A DNA stretch of 64,000 nt. Source: Ahaetulla prasina (taxonomy: Eukaryota; Chordata; Lepidosauria; Squamata; Colubridae). This document shows positions 54,945-64,000 of this stretch, piece by piece. Position 1 is the first letter of the stretch. The number at the start of each line of letters is the position of its first letter. The stretch is from contig NC_080546.1 in the NCBI RefSeq assembly GCF_028640845.1, positions 79,997,757 through 80,061,756 on the forward strand, given 5' to 3'. The notes under the pieces are model-generated. The model was not told the origin of the DNA. It ran no database searches and worked only from the letters and a program-made list of their open reading frames with translations. The position numbers and the translations under genes are program-made.

Positions 54945-55825
54945 GCTGAGACTATTTGAAGCTTGTGGTAGGAAGATTATTGGTTCAATACATTTTCTTA
55001 TGTATTAGCTAGGAAATCTATTGACAGAAATAGTTTTGCAAGTCTAGCCCTAGTTTCATATTGCAGAACATTATTCTAGGGTTTTAAAATTCTTTATGAA
55101 AGTACTGCTCAATAAGGCCGAAGCCCCTAGACATATGTATAATTTTTTCTCCTGGAGAAAGCTACATCATGATGTGATTTGTTGCATATCATTGCAATGT
55201 TTTCCACTCTCAAGAGTGGATTCTGTATACACTTTTATCACTTTTATTTCCATATTGTCAAATCCCCCACTATAAAATTGATGCTTTCCTTGAATTCTCT
55301 CCCCCCACTTTAAAGTCCTTAGCTGCCAGTGGGAAATTTAGATCTCTGCATCTGATCACCATATCAGAAAGAAAATCAATAACAGTCACTATGAATAGAC
55401 CCTTGAATAAACTGGAGAAAATTGTTTTCAAGACATAAATTCACAAAAGTGGTTCACCTCCCTGCTGGTCTTCTGGATTGCTCAGTTTCATACTGGTGTT
55501 CAGAAGACTTTTCTCTATACTGAAGAAATAATCTAAAAAGCAATCCGAGATAAATGAATATGGCCTTCATTATGAAATGTGCATGGATGGACTATTAGTG
55601 AAGTTAGGAGTTAAAGATCCAGGAAAGAAAACAAAATGTATAAGATACTTTGATTTACTTGGGTCAAAATGTGTTACTAAGGGGAAAAAATGAAGATAAC
55701 TGAAAAGTTATTTCCAAAAACCCATAACAAGCACATTCTCCTCTGTCCCAACTGGTCCCTCTCACTGGCCATTCTGGGGTGGACCAATCATGCAAAACCC
55801 CTCCCCCTAGCTCCTACTCAAGGTT
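54945..55825. other. Gene-free intergenic stretch
   Basis: AT-rich. No exon or recognised transposon. Confidence 0.5.
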
Positions 55826-56295
55826 AGAATAGAATAGAATAGAATAGAATAGAATAGAATAACAGAGCTGGAAGGGACCTTGGAGGTCTTCTAGTCCAAC
55901 CCCCTGCTTAGGCAGGAAACCCTACACCACTTCAAACAAATGGTTATCCAACATCTTCTTAAAAACTTCCAGTGTTGGAGCATTCACAACTTCTGCAGGC
56001 AAGTTGTTCCACTGATTAATAGTTCTCATTGTCAGGAAATGTCTCCTTAGTTCTAGGTTGCTTCTCTCCTTGATTAGTTTCCATCCATTGCTTATTGTCC
56101 TGCCTCAGGTGCTTTGGAGAATAGTTTCACTCCCTCTTCTTTGTGGCAGCCCCTGAGATATTGGAACACTGCTATCATGTCTTCCCTAGTCCTTCTTTTC
56201 ATTAAACTAGGCACACCCAGTTCCTGCAACCGTTTTTCATGTTTTAGCCTCCAGTCCTCTAATCATCTTTTTTGTTCTTCTCTGCACTTATTCTA
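55826..56295 (-). mobile_element. CR1 LINE 3' end with (AATAG)n tail
   Basis: The tail AGAATAGAATAGAATAG is at 55826-55860, then GGAAGGGACCTTGGAGGTC (3' UTR, reversed) and C-terminal RT text to 56295. Long but 5' truncated; stops present. Confidence 0.92.
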
Positions 56296-56330
56296 GAGTG
56301 GGGTATAACAAACAGCTACCCATGCACCAG

Positions 56331-56493
56331 GGGTGAAATCCTACCAATTTGGACCGGTTCGGGCAAACTGCTAGGGATTATGGGCATGTTCACTGAACTG
56401 GTAGACATTACCCCTCCTTGGCCCAACCCACACCTGGCCGGTCACTGCTCACCTCTTCTGGTCACTCCATATTCCATAAAATTCAATGCAGCA
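56331..56493. mobile_element. hAT-type fragment (CAGGGGTGAAAT left end)
   Basis: CAGGGGTGAAATCCTACC and GGACCGGTTCGGGC match the left side of the 34060 family. The right terminus is not found. Confidence 0.6.
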
Positions 56494-56644
56494 AAGAAAT
56501 GCTAACTTTTCTCCCTCCATTCAGAATGGAGCTGCTCCAGCCTGTCCCTTTAAGGTAGTCCCCAGGAGGGAGGGGGCCAGGAGGGAACCATAAAGGGAGC
56601 AGCAGTTCCATTGTGAATGGAGGAAGAAAAGTTAGCATTCTCTC
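56494..56644. repeat. Imperfect inverted repeat, arms about 45-48 bp
   Basis: Left arm has GCTAACTTTTCTCCCTCCAT, right arm its inverted copy GGAGGAAGAAAAGTTAGC. The right arm ends exactly at the 5' LTR of gypsy element 2. Confidence 0.88.
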
Positions 56645-56832
56645 TGTAATGTATTACTGTAAGTTTTGGCGGGAGTTTTAGGCGGGAAGTATCTCGTTGC
56701 TGATTGGATACAGCCTCTGGCTGAAGTGTATATAAGGAGAGGTTTTTCTCCAGAGTTTTGCTGGGTCACACTATATTAAAGAGCTGTTGTCACTAACCTG
56801 GTCTCCTGCCTCGTCAATACCCAAACATAACA
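56645..56832 (+). repeat. 5' LTR of gypsy element 2
   Basis: TGTAATGTATTACTG to ACATAACA, with GTGTATATAAGGAG as TATA-like text. Confidence 0.94.
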
Positions 56833-56926
56833 TTGGCGACGAAGGTGGGATCTTGAGGCAGAGCACCAGAACAGAGCTGAACTCACTACGAGAATCAAAC
56901 CCAGCAAGGTGACGGCGAATGCAGCG

Positions 56927-57731
56927 ATGACCGGCTACACGCCACCCACTCCGTTTGACCCGGCCCAGGAGACATGGGGAATATATATGACCCGTTTCGA
57001 GAGTTTCCTGGAGGCAAACGTGCTACAGGAGTCTCCGACAACCGTGAACGGGCTTACTTCATAAGCCACTGTGGGTCCGCAGTCATCGCCGTCAGAGAAG
57101 CCCTAGCGGAGCCAACACCGCTACACTCCGTATCGTGGCAGACCCTTCAGACCTCCTGAAGAATCACTACGCACCAGCCCGTCCAAATACGCTCGACGGT
57201 ACGAGTTTGGGGCGCAGGCAACAAGAAGGCGAGTCTATCAGCGACTACATGGCAGCCCTGAGACAAGCCTCCAAGCATTGCGAGTACCGCGATCTGGACG
57301 AAGAGCTGCTGGAACAACTTATACGGGGGGTCAGAGACATCCGTTTGAGGAGACGGTTGCTAGCCAAGAGCAACCTGACATTGGCAAACGCTCTGGACGA
57401 AGCCAGAGCCCATGAGATGTCCAACCATGCAGCAGACACCTTACAAAAGCGACTCACGCCGATGGCGGGCGCAAAGCCGAGCACAGTCCACCACGAAGAA
57501 ACCTATCGTGAGTCAACCAGCGAAGAGGAGGAAGAAGTCCACTACACCGGAAAATCGACAAGGAAGACCCGGAGGAATGCGGAAGTTGCGGGGGGCGACA
57601 TCAGCGCCAAAGATGTAAGTTCAGGGACGCCATTTGCCGGCGGTGTGAAAGGAAGGGCACCTGGCTCAAGTCTGCCGAGCACCCCAACCTTCCCGCCCGA
57701 AATTCAAATCGGCCAATCAGAGCGGCTCTGA
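56927..57731 (+). pseudogene. gag remnant of gypsy element 2
   Basis: ATG at 56927 (MTGYTPPTPFDPAQETWG). The frame is lost near 57030 and restored in another frame 57135-57731, with SISDYMAALRQASKHCEY and IRGVRDIRLRRRLL, a gag capsid-like stretch. The zinc-knuckle region near 57600-57670 is damaged. Confidence 0.86.
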
Positions 57732-57849
57732 GTCAGAGATGCAAACCCCACATTCCGCCGAATTTCAAACCAGCCAATCAGAGCGCGAGATCGGCAAGGC
57801 GACCCGCGATTGGCCAGGAAAGAAAGAGCGAAGTCAAACCGAATGACTT

Positions 57850-60600
57850 ACCATAGACCACGCAGCTACCCGCATCGAAGAAAAGATCTTCACAAACCCG
57901 ACAATTGAAGGCGTACCGTGCCGACTGGAAGTAGACACAGGATCAGCTATCACAATCATGTCCTGGGACACTTTTGTGAAAGCCTTGCCGCACATCGCAA
58001 AGCGCAAGCTACAGAAACAACGGCCCGGGTGCAGGATTACCAGGGCAACCGCATCCCTGTTCGAGGGACAACGACTGTCGAGGTCAAGTACGGGAACATA
58101 CGAAAAGACCCTGCCCATCACGTTAGTCGAGGGAACCTTGCCAAGCTTGCTGGGGCTAGACTGGTTCCGGGCGTTGGGAATGGGGTGACTGGCGCCCACC
58201 GGAGCGGATGCAACCTGCAAACGCCCTAATGGAGGAATTGCAGACGATTCGAGGACCGTTTAGGCAAGTACAAGGGACCCCTATATCCTTCAATTTAGAC
58301 CCCCAAATAGCTCCCATTAGGTTAAAGGCAAGGAGGGTTCCTTTTGCACTCAAACCTAAAATCGACAAAGAGTTAGATAAATTAGTCAGCCAGGGGATAC
58401 TAGTGCCAGTTGACCATGCCAAATGGGAGACGCCAATCGTCACCCCTATAAAACCAGACAGGTCCATAAGAATTTGTGCTGATTACAAGGCTACCTTGAA
58501 CAAAGCATTGCAAAAGAGCGCCTACCCAGTTCCAGTAGTGCAACACTTATTGCACTCACTAGGGCACGGACAAGTTTTCGCCAAATTAGACTTGGCACAA
58601 GCGTACCAACAGCTACCCGTAGATGCTAGCACAGCTGAAGCCCAGACCATTGTAACGCACCGGGGTGCCTTTAAGTGCACCCGTTACAGTTTGGGGTGAG
58701 TGTGGCCCGGGCTATTCCAAAATTTGATGGAGCGACTCTACAAGGGTTACCGGAGTCGCCCTATTTCGATGATGTGTTGGTATCAGGGGAAGATTTAAGA
58801 GAACTAGGGAAGCGATTAAGGAAAGTTTTGGCCATTTTTAGGTCGGCAGGATTAAAAGTTAAAGCAAGCAAGTGTCAGATAGGGGTCGAATCTGTTGAAT
58901 TTTTGGGCTATAGAATAGACAAAAAAGGGATTCACCCCACTGAGAGCAAAGTCAAGGCGATAAAGAGAGCCCCAGCACCCAAAAACAAGACAGAACTCCA
59001 GGCTTTCCTGGGTCTGGTAAACTTTACGCCGTGTTTTTAAAAGACAAGGCAACCGTTGCTGAACCGTTGCATAAATTGCTTGGAAAAACACAGTTTGGTC
59101 GTGGGGAAGTCAGAGAATAGGGCATTTGAGGCAGTAAAAGTTTGCTATCAAGCGATAGCCTGTTAATACAATACAACAACAGGCTGCCGTTAGTATTGGT
59201 TTGTGATCGTCCCCTATGGAGTAGGAGCTGTACTTAGCCACAGACTCCCAAACGGCACTGAAGCCCTATAGCGTTCTATTCACGAACGATGTCCCGGCTG
59301 AGAGGAATTACAGCCAGCTAGATAGGAGGCTCTCGCAATAGTGTCAGGGTGAAAAATTTCACGAATACGCTTTTGGGAGAGACTTTGAAATTATCACTGA
59401 CCACAGACCGCTATTGGGATTACTGGCTGGCGACCGCCCAACGCCAGTGGCACTCTCACCCCGGCTGACCAGATGGACTATTTTTTGGCCGCCTACTCTA
59501 CAAACTACAGCATCGACCTGGAAAGAGCTGGGGCATGCGGACGCACTGAGCAGATGCCCATTGCCCGGGAAATCGAGGACCCTACTCCGGCACCCCTGCT
59601 CTACTAATTGACTCTTGGGACTCTGGGCCAGTCACATCGCAGGAAGTGGCTCGGCCTCCTACCGGGACATTGTTTTAAGAACTGTAATCGGTTGGGTTCA
59701 AAGGGATGGCCCGCTGTGCGGGCGACCGTTTTAGAGAATTTGTAAAGAAAAGAGGGAATTGTCTGTGCAAGGGGTGCCTGCTCTGGGGGATAGGGTGGTA
59801 GTTCCAGAGAAGCTGAGAAAAAGTCCTGGAACTACTGCATGAGGGTCACCCAGGAATTGTAAGGATGAAGGGCTAGCCAGGAGCTATGTCTGGTGGCCCC
59901 TAATGGACAGGGAAATCGGTGACAGGGTTGGCCGATGCCAGGTATGTCAGGAATCCAGACCACTACCACCCACGGCCCCAGTGTTGGAGTGGAGAAACCC
60001 CAAGGCCCTTGGTCCCGCATACACATTGATTTTGCCGCCCTTCCACGGCCAAACATTTCTAATTGTGGTGGATGCATTCTCCAAATGGCTGGAGATCATC
60101 CTAATGAAATCCACAACCGCGGAGCTGTCATTTCAGCACTAAACACCTTTTCGCCACGCACGGGCTACCGGACACCCTCGTGTCCGATAACGCCCACAGT
60201 TCACCGCAGCATTATTTGAAGGGTACCTGGCTGAAGAGGGCATCCGACATGCCTCTCAGCGCCGTTCCACCCTGCGCCGAACGGCCTTGCTGAACGCTTT
60301 GTTCGGAGTGCGAAGAAGCGCTATCACGGCAGCCCCGGAGACTGGCAGGCACAAATCGACGATTCCTAACCGTCCAACACAGGACCCCTGTGTGGCCACC
60401 GCCGCAGCCCAGCCGAGCTATTAATGGGGCGGAAGCTAAGGTGCCCGCTAGACCGGCTACACCGAACTACGTGCAGGACGGGTTCAAAACAAAACCAGAT
60501 AGAATCCGGGAATTAAACATAGGAGACTCAGTGTGGGCCCATAATTACAGCGACGGCCCAAACTGGAAGAGGGGATAGTCATAGACAAACGGGCCCCAAA
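57850..60600 (+). pseudogene. pol remnant of gypsy element 2 (PR, RT, RNase H, IN)
   Basis: Protease VDTGSAITIMSWDTF (about 57932). Reverse transcriptase 58208-59040 in two frames: ETPIVTPIKPDRSIRICADY, FAKLDLAQAYQQLP, then YFDDVLVSGED (the catalytic DD box) and FLGLVNF. RNase H 59100-59560 is broken. Integrase zinc-finger/core remnants 59880-60440. Frameshifted in many places. Confidence 0.88.
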
Positions 60601-60609
60601 TCTTATCTA

Positions 60610-61059
60610 GTGGAAATAGACGATGGCAGAGTTTGGAGGCGCCACATAGATCAATTAAGAAACAGATTGAGCGATAAGGCAGAATTAGGCGAGACGAGCC
60701 CTGACTATGATTTAATTAACCCCACAGCTGACTGGAACCGAGAACAAACAGAAAGCATAGAACCAAACAGAGACTTATCTGAGCCAGGCGAGGTCCAGCG
60801 ACACCCTCAGGCCCCTCGAGAGGACAGCAGATCCGAGCCAGCGAATAATCCAGGGCGGATGGCGGGAGGAGGAGCTCAGAGGAACGAAAAGTCCCTCCGC
60901 AAGCTCGACTCAACTCCAGTGAACTGCGAGGTCCGGGAGAGTCAGGAGACGCACGTACCTGCAGGACTACGTAGAGAAGTAATATGCAAATATTGGCAAA
61001 GTGCCTTCTGGGAGGGAAGGAGTGTAATGTATTACTGTAAGTTTTGGCGGGAGTTTTAG
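60610..61059 (+). pseudogene. C-terminal pol tail of gypsy element 2
   Basis: Open for 149 codons: VWRRHIDQLRNRLSDKAELG (end of integrase), then an acidic, Pro/Glu-rich tail that runs into the 3' LTR. Comparable to 53958-54236 in element 1. Confidence 0.75.
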
Positions 61060-61210
61060 GCGGGAAATATCTCGTTCCTGATTGGTTGCAGCCTCAGGCT
61101 GAAGTGTATATAAGGAGAGGTTTTTCTCCAGAGTTTTGCTGGGTCACACTATATTAAAGAGCTGTTGTCACTAACCTGGTCTCCTGCCTCGTCAATACCC
61201 GAACATAACA
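61023..61210 (+). repeat. 3' LTR of gypsy element 2
   Basis: Nearly identical to 56645-56832 (visible changes: GGGAAGTATCTCGTTGC versus GGGAAATATCTCGTTCC; GGATACAGCCTCTGG versus GGTTGCAGCCTCAGG; ACCCAAACAT versus ACCCGAACAT). Confidence 0.94.
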
Positions 61211-61621
61211 AAAACGTTTTCTAATCTGAGACTGGAAAGTTTTCAAAATAAATTATTATACAAATTAAAAACAATGGACCTAGCATGACATCTCCAGTTT
61301 AAACATTTTCATCAACTTTTTTAATATAATTGATACACTTCCTTATCTCTATACATATTTACACTAATTATCACACTTCAAATACGTATATTCTTTCATC
61401 CAGATAGGTTATATCAATATCTAATTCAATCGTATCTACCATAACAAATTAGCATAAAAAACTTCCAAACATTTTACTCGTCAATGGTCCTATATCCCAG
61501 TATTTGTCCTCCTTTCCAGCCAATAATAAAATTTGTTCCAGATTTCATAATACTCTGATTCATTCTCTTTGTTTTTCCATTTTTGTGCAAAAGCTAATCT
61601 TGGTGCTGTTAGAATATGTAA
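61211..61621. other. Gene-free AT-rich stretch
   Basis: AT-rich text with TTTTTGTGCAAAAGCTAATC at its end, resembling 48180-48210. Probably an old LINE fragment of unassigned family. Confidence 0.4.
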
Positions 61622-61975
61622 CATAGAATAGAATAGAATAGAATTTTTATTGGCCAAGTGTGATTGGACACACAAGGAATTTGTCTTGGTGCATACGCTC
61701 TCAGTGTACATAAAAGAAAAGAAAAGATACCTTCATCAAGGTACAACACTTAATGATAGTCGTAGGCTACAAATAAGCAATCAGGAAACAATCAATATCA
61801 ATATAAATCATAAGAATTACCAGCAACAAAGTTACAGTCATACAGTCATAAGTGGAAGGAGATGGGTGATGGGAACGATGAGAAGATTAATAGTAGTGCA
61901 GATTTAGTAAATAGTTTGACAGTGTTGAAGGAATTATTTGTTTAGCAGAGTGATGGCGTTCGGGGAAAAACTGTT
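61622..61975 (-). mobile_element. CR1-L3 LINE 3' end with short (AATAG)n tail
   Basis: AGAATAGAATAGAATTTTTA tail, then the L3 3' UTR and the start of the RT C-terminus (complement of TTTTTCCCCGAACGCCATCA). Truncated at about 61975. Confidence 0.92.
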
Positions 61976-62410
61976 AGGTAAATTGCGCTCTTGTTGTATT
62001 TGCCCTCTATGATATCCAGTAGAAAGAAGTCTGATTTTGCTTCTGTAAAAAACTTTTTTTAAATAAAATAAAATTTAAAAAAGTCATTATAGTTACAATT
62101 TAAGTTAACGGGGTCAATGAAGCATTGTTTCTTATTTTGTTATTACACACCTGAAAGACACCAATTGGGAGAGCTAAATTATGCTTTCTCAGAGCCTTGC
62201 TTCCTGGAATATAATTTATACCACTGTTTATTTGTTGTTGCTATGCCAGAACGTAAGAGTTTAGATGAATGAATCAGAAGTCAGCCAAAGCATTGGTTTT
62301 TGTTTCAAAGCTGCTTAAATGCTACACGCTTGGAGAGCCAGTTTGGTGGAGCAAGTTAAGGTATCAGGTTAGAAACTGGGATATAAAGAGTTCAAGTCCT
62401 GTCTTTGCTA
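61976..62410. other. Gene-free intergenic stretch
   Basis: No exon or recognised transposon. Confidence 0.5.
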
Positions 62411-63518
62411 CAAGGGTGAAATGCTCCTGGTTCGGACCAGATCGGGCAATCCAGTAGCAATGGGGGTGGGTAGTTCGGAGAACCGGTAGCAAAAATCCCT
62501 GGCCAACCCCCCCTGCCCACGCCCACCCAATCGCCAGGTCCCCACTTGCCAACTTGGCAGCTAGCTGCTTCTTTTGGGCTCGCTCCTGCCTTGCTTCGGC
62601 TGCTGCAATCAATTGCATCAGCTAGCAACTCAATCTGCCTGCCTGCAATCCATCTCATAGGGAGCAACTCAATCTGCCTGCCTTGTCCCTTGAATTAGGT
62701 AAGTAACTGGGGTTTTTTCGGGGGGGAGCTTTAAAAAAATAGTTAATTGAAGTTTTTTTTTTAGTTTTTTTTTTAAAAGAAATTTAAAGTTGTTGTTGTT
62801 AGTTGCGAAGTCGTGTCCGACCCATCGCGACTCCATGGACAACGTTGCTCCAGGCCTTCCTGTCCTCTACCATCCTCTGGAGTCCATTTAAGCTCCCGCT
62901 GACTGCTTCAGTGACTCCAGCCAGCCACTTCGTTCTCTGTTGTCCCCGTTCTTCTTTTGCCCTCAATCTTTCCCAGCATTAGGCTCTTCTCCAGTGAGTT
63001 TAAATTTAAATTTAAATTTGAATTTAAAGTTAAGGAAGTTTTAAATTTAGCTGCTTTTATCCAAAAATATAAATAAAATAAAATAATAAAATATTTGTGC
63101 AGCCTTCTGAGATTTTGTGTGTTTTTGTAGTGTTTCACTCTAACTACACAAACACATAAAATCTCACAAAGCTGTATGTGGCATTTTGTGTGTGTGTGTA
63201 AGTCAGTTATGTTGTGTTGTGTGTGTGTGTAAAGTGTGAAAGTTGGTTTTTGGGCTTTTTGTGGCTGCGTGAGGTTCCTGCTTGTTGCAGGAGCCATTTT
63301 GGGTGAAATGTGGCTGCTTTTACATTGTGTGTGAGTCAGTTGTGTTGTGATGTGTGTGTATATGTGTGTGTGTGTAAAGTGTGAAAGTTGGTTTTTGGTA
63401 CCTCTTATTGTTTTGTGTACTTTGTTTATTATTTTTATTATTTATTGTTATTGGCCACACCCACCAATTGAGCCACACCCACTGAACCGGTAGGGAAAAA
63501 TTTTAGATTTCGCCCCTG
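62411..63518 (-). mobile_element. Large hAT-type element (GAACCGGT family) with Bov-B insert
   Basis: CAAGGGTGAAATGCTCC to GATTTCGCCCCTG terminal text, CCGAACTACCCACCCC and GAACCGGTAG at the two ends. About 1.1 kb, the longest copy here. The interior holds a Bov-B 3' piece (62795-62998), TTTAAATTTAAATTTAAAT runs and TGTGTG-rich text. No transposase frame seen. Target duplication not clear. Confidence 0.75.
62795..62998 (-). mobile_element. Bov-B LINE 3' end
   Basis: GTTGTTGTTAGTTGCGAAGT, GTGTCCGACCCATCGCGACT, CATGGACAACG and CCAGGCCTTCCTGTCCTCTA are the reverse-strand Bov-B 3' end with its (GTT)n tail. Confidence 0.82.
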
Positions 63519-63653
63519 GTACAAAGCCATTTAGGTCGGTCACTTTCTCTCAGCCCTAGAAGGAGGCAATGGCAAGTCACTTCTGAAAAACCTTGCCAAG
63601 AAACTTGTCCAGGCAACTTCTGAGCACTGGACATGTTTGAACAGAAGAAAACA

Positions 63654-64000
63654 TAAGAACATAGAATAATAGAGTTGGAAGGGACCTCGGAGATTTTCTA
63701 ATCCAACCCCCTGCTCAAGCAGGAGACTCCATACCATTTCGGACAAATGGTTGTCGAGTCTCCTTTCGAAAGCCTCCCGTGATGGAGTACCCACAACTTC
63801 TGAAGGCAAGCCCTTTCATTGGTTGATTGCTCTCACCGTTAGGAAATTTCTCCTTTGTTCTAGGTTGCTCTTCTCTCCTTGGATAATTTTCAACCATTGT
63901 TCTTGTCTTGCCTTTGGGTGCTTTGGAAAATAGTTTGACTGTATTGTCTTTTAGGAGCTCCTCAACAATTGGAAGACCCGCTAAAATGCCACCCCTAGTC
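63654..64000 (-). mobile_element. CR1 LINE 3' end running off the window
   Basis: GTTGGAAGGGACCTCGGAG (reversed 3' UTR) with C-terminal RT text to the window edge (GGTTGATTGCTCTCACCG). A short AATAG-like start at 63661. Confidence 0.9.

Larger units (their letters stand above)
56645..61210 (+). mobile_element. Ty3/gypsy LTR retrotransposon, element 2 (degenerate)
   Basis: LTRs of 188 bp (56645-56832, 61023-61210). Primer-binding site TGGCGACGAAGGTGGGATC (56834-56852) is identical to element 1. Purine tract at 61010-61022. Order gag, protease, reverse transcriptase, RNase H, integrase, C-terminal tail. Related to element 1 but a separate subfamily: the LTR and gag differ throughout. Less decayed in gag and reverse transcriptase, still with several frameshifts. 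No envelope gene. Confidence 0.94.

Noticed and set aside
56645..61210. Intact endogenous retrovirus
   Set aside because: There is no envelope gene and the domain order and RT text are Ty3/gypsy; gag and pol are broken by frameshifts.
1..64000. CRISPR arrays, operons or other bacterial systems
   Set aside because: Spliced vertebrate genes, SINEs, LINEs and microsatellites throughout; the tandem repeats have no spacer structure.

Overview
The window looks like squamate, most likely advanced-snake (colubroid), nuclear DNA. It is AT-rich and intron-dominated. It is packed with CR1 and CR1-L3 ('Snake1'-type) LINE 3' ends that carry AATAG pentamer tails, L2-like LINE pieces, Bov-B 3' ends, tRNA-derived SINEs with MIR-like cores, many short hAT-type elements with 8-bp target duplications, solo LTRs and two Ty3/gypsy elements. 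AATAG seeding by CR1-L3 LINEs is an established feature of snake genomes. The exact species cannot be told from the sequence alone.

Two host genes are supported, both by spliced reading. RASL11B, a Ras-like small GTPase, is complete on the minus strand in four exons (31009-30892, 28077-28021, 26140-26064, 25137-24670). It encodes 239 residues, and every intron has GT-AG ends. A GC-rich CpG-island-like promoter lies at about 30830-31720. The last two coding exons of SCFD2, a Sec1/Munc18-family gene, lie on the plus strand (11990-12109 and 20414-20506, stop at 20504-20506). The genes face each other tail to tail, with 4.2 kb between stop codons, the same arrangement as recalled for human 4q12.

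Layout. 1-11989: intronic sequence presumed to belong to SCFD2, with a tetranucleotide array, LINE/SINE fragments, a Tc1/mariner end that resembles fish elements, a palindromic Penelope-like fragment and a solo LTR. 11990-20506: the SCFD2 3' exons, with an L2-like LINE starting within a few bases of the penultimate exon's splice donor. 20507-24669: the two 3' UTRs and the intergenic gap. 24670-31009: RASL11B; its first intron holds a seven-unit CR1-L3/AATAG array and a tract of about 800 bp that is almost pure purine, ending 76 bp from the exon 1 donor. 31010-49700: the RASL11B promoter, then intergenic DNA with nested LINEs, hAT elements, a 48-bp minisatellite, a near-perfect 183-bp direct duplication and more solo LTRs. 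50087-61210: two related, inactivated Ty3/gypsy elements in the same orientation, each with 188-bp or similar LTRs. 61211-64000: more LINE and hAT material.

No prokaryotic features, CRISPR arrays or gene clusters are present. The observations most worth following up are the LINE at the SCFD2 splice donor, the fish-like Tc1 end, a covarying hammerhead-like hairpin in the palindromic Penelope-like fragments, and the open reading frames that run in from the 5' edge of two unrelated LTR families.
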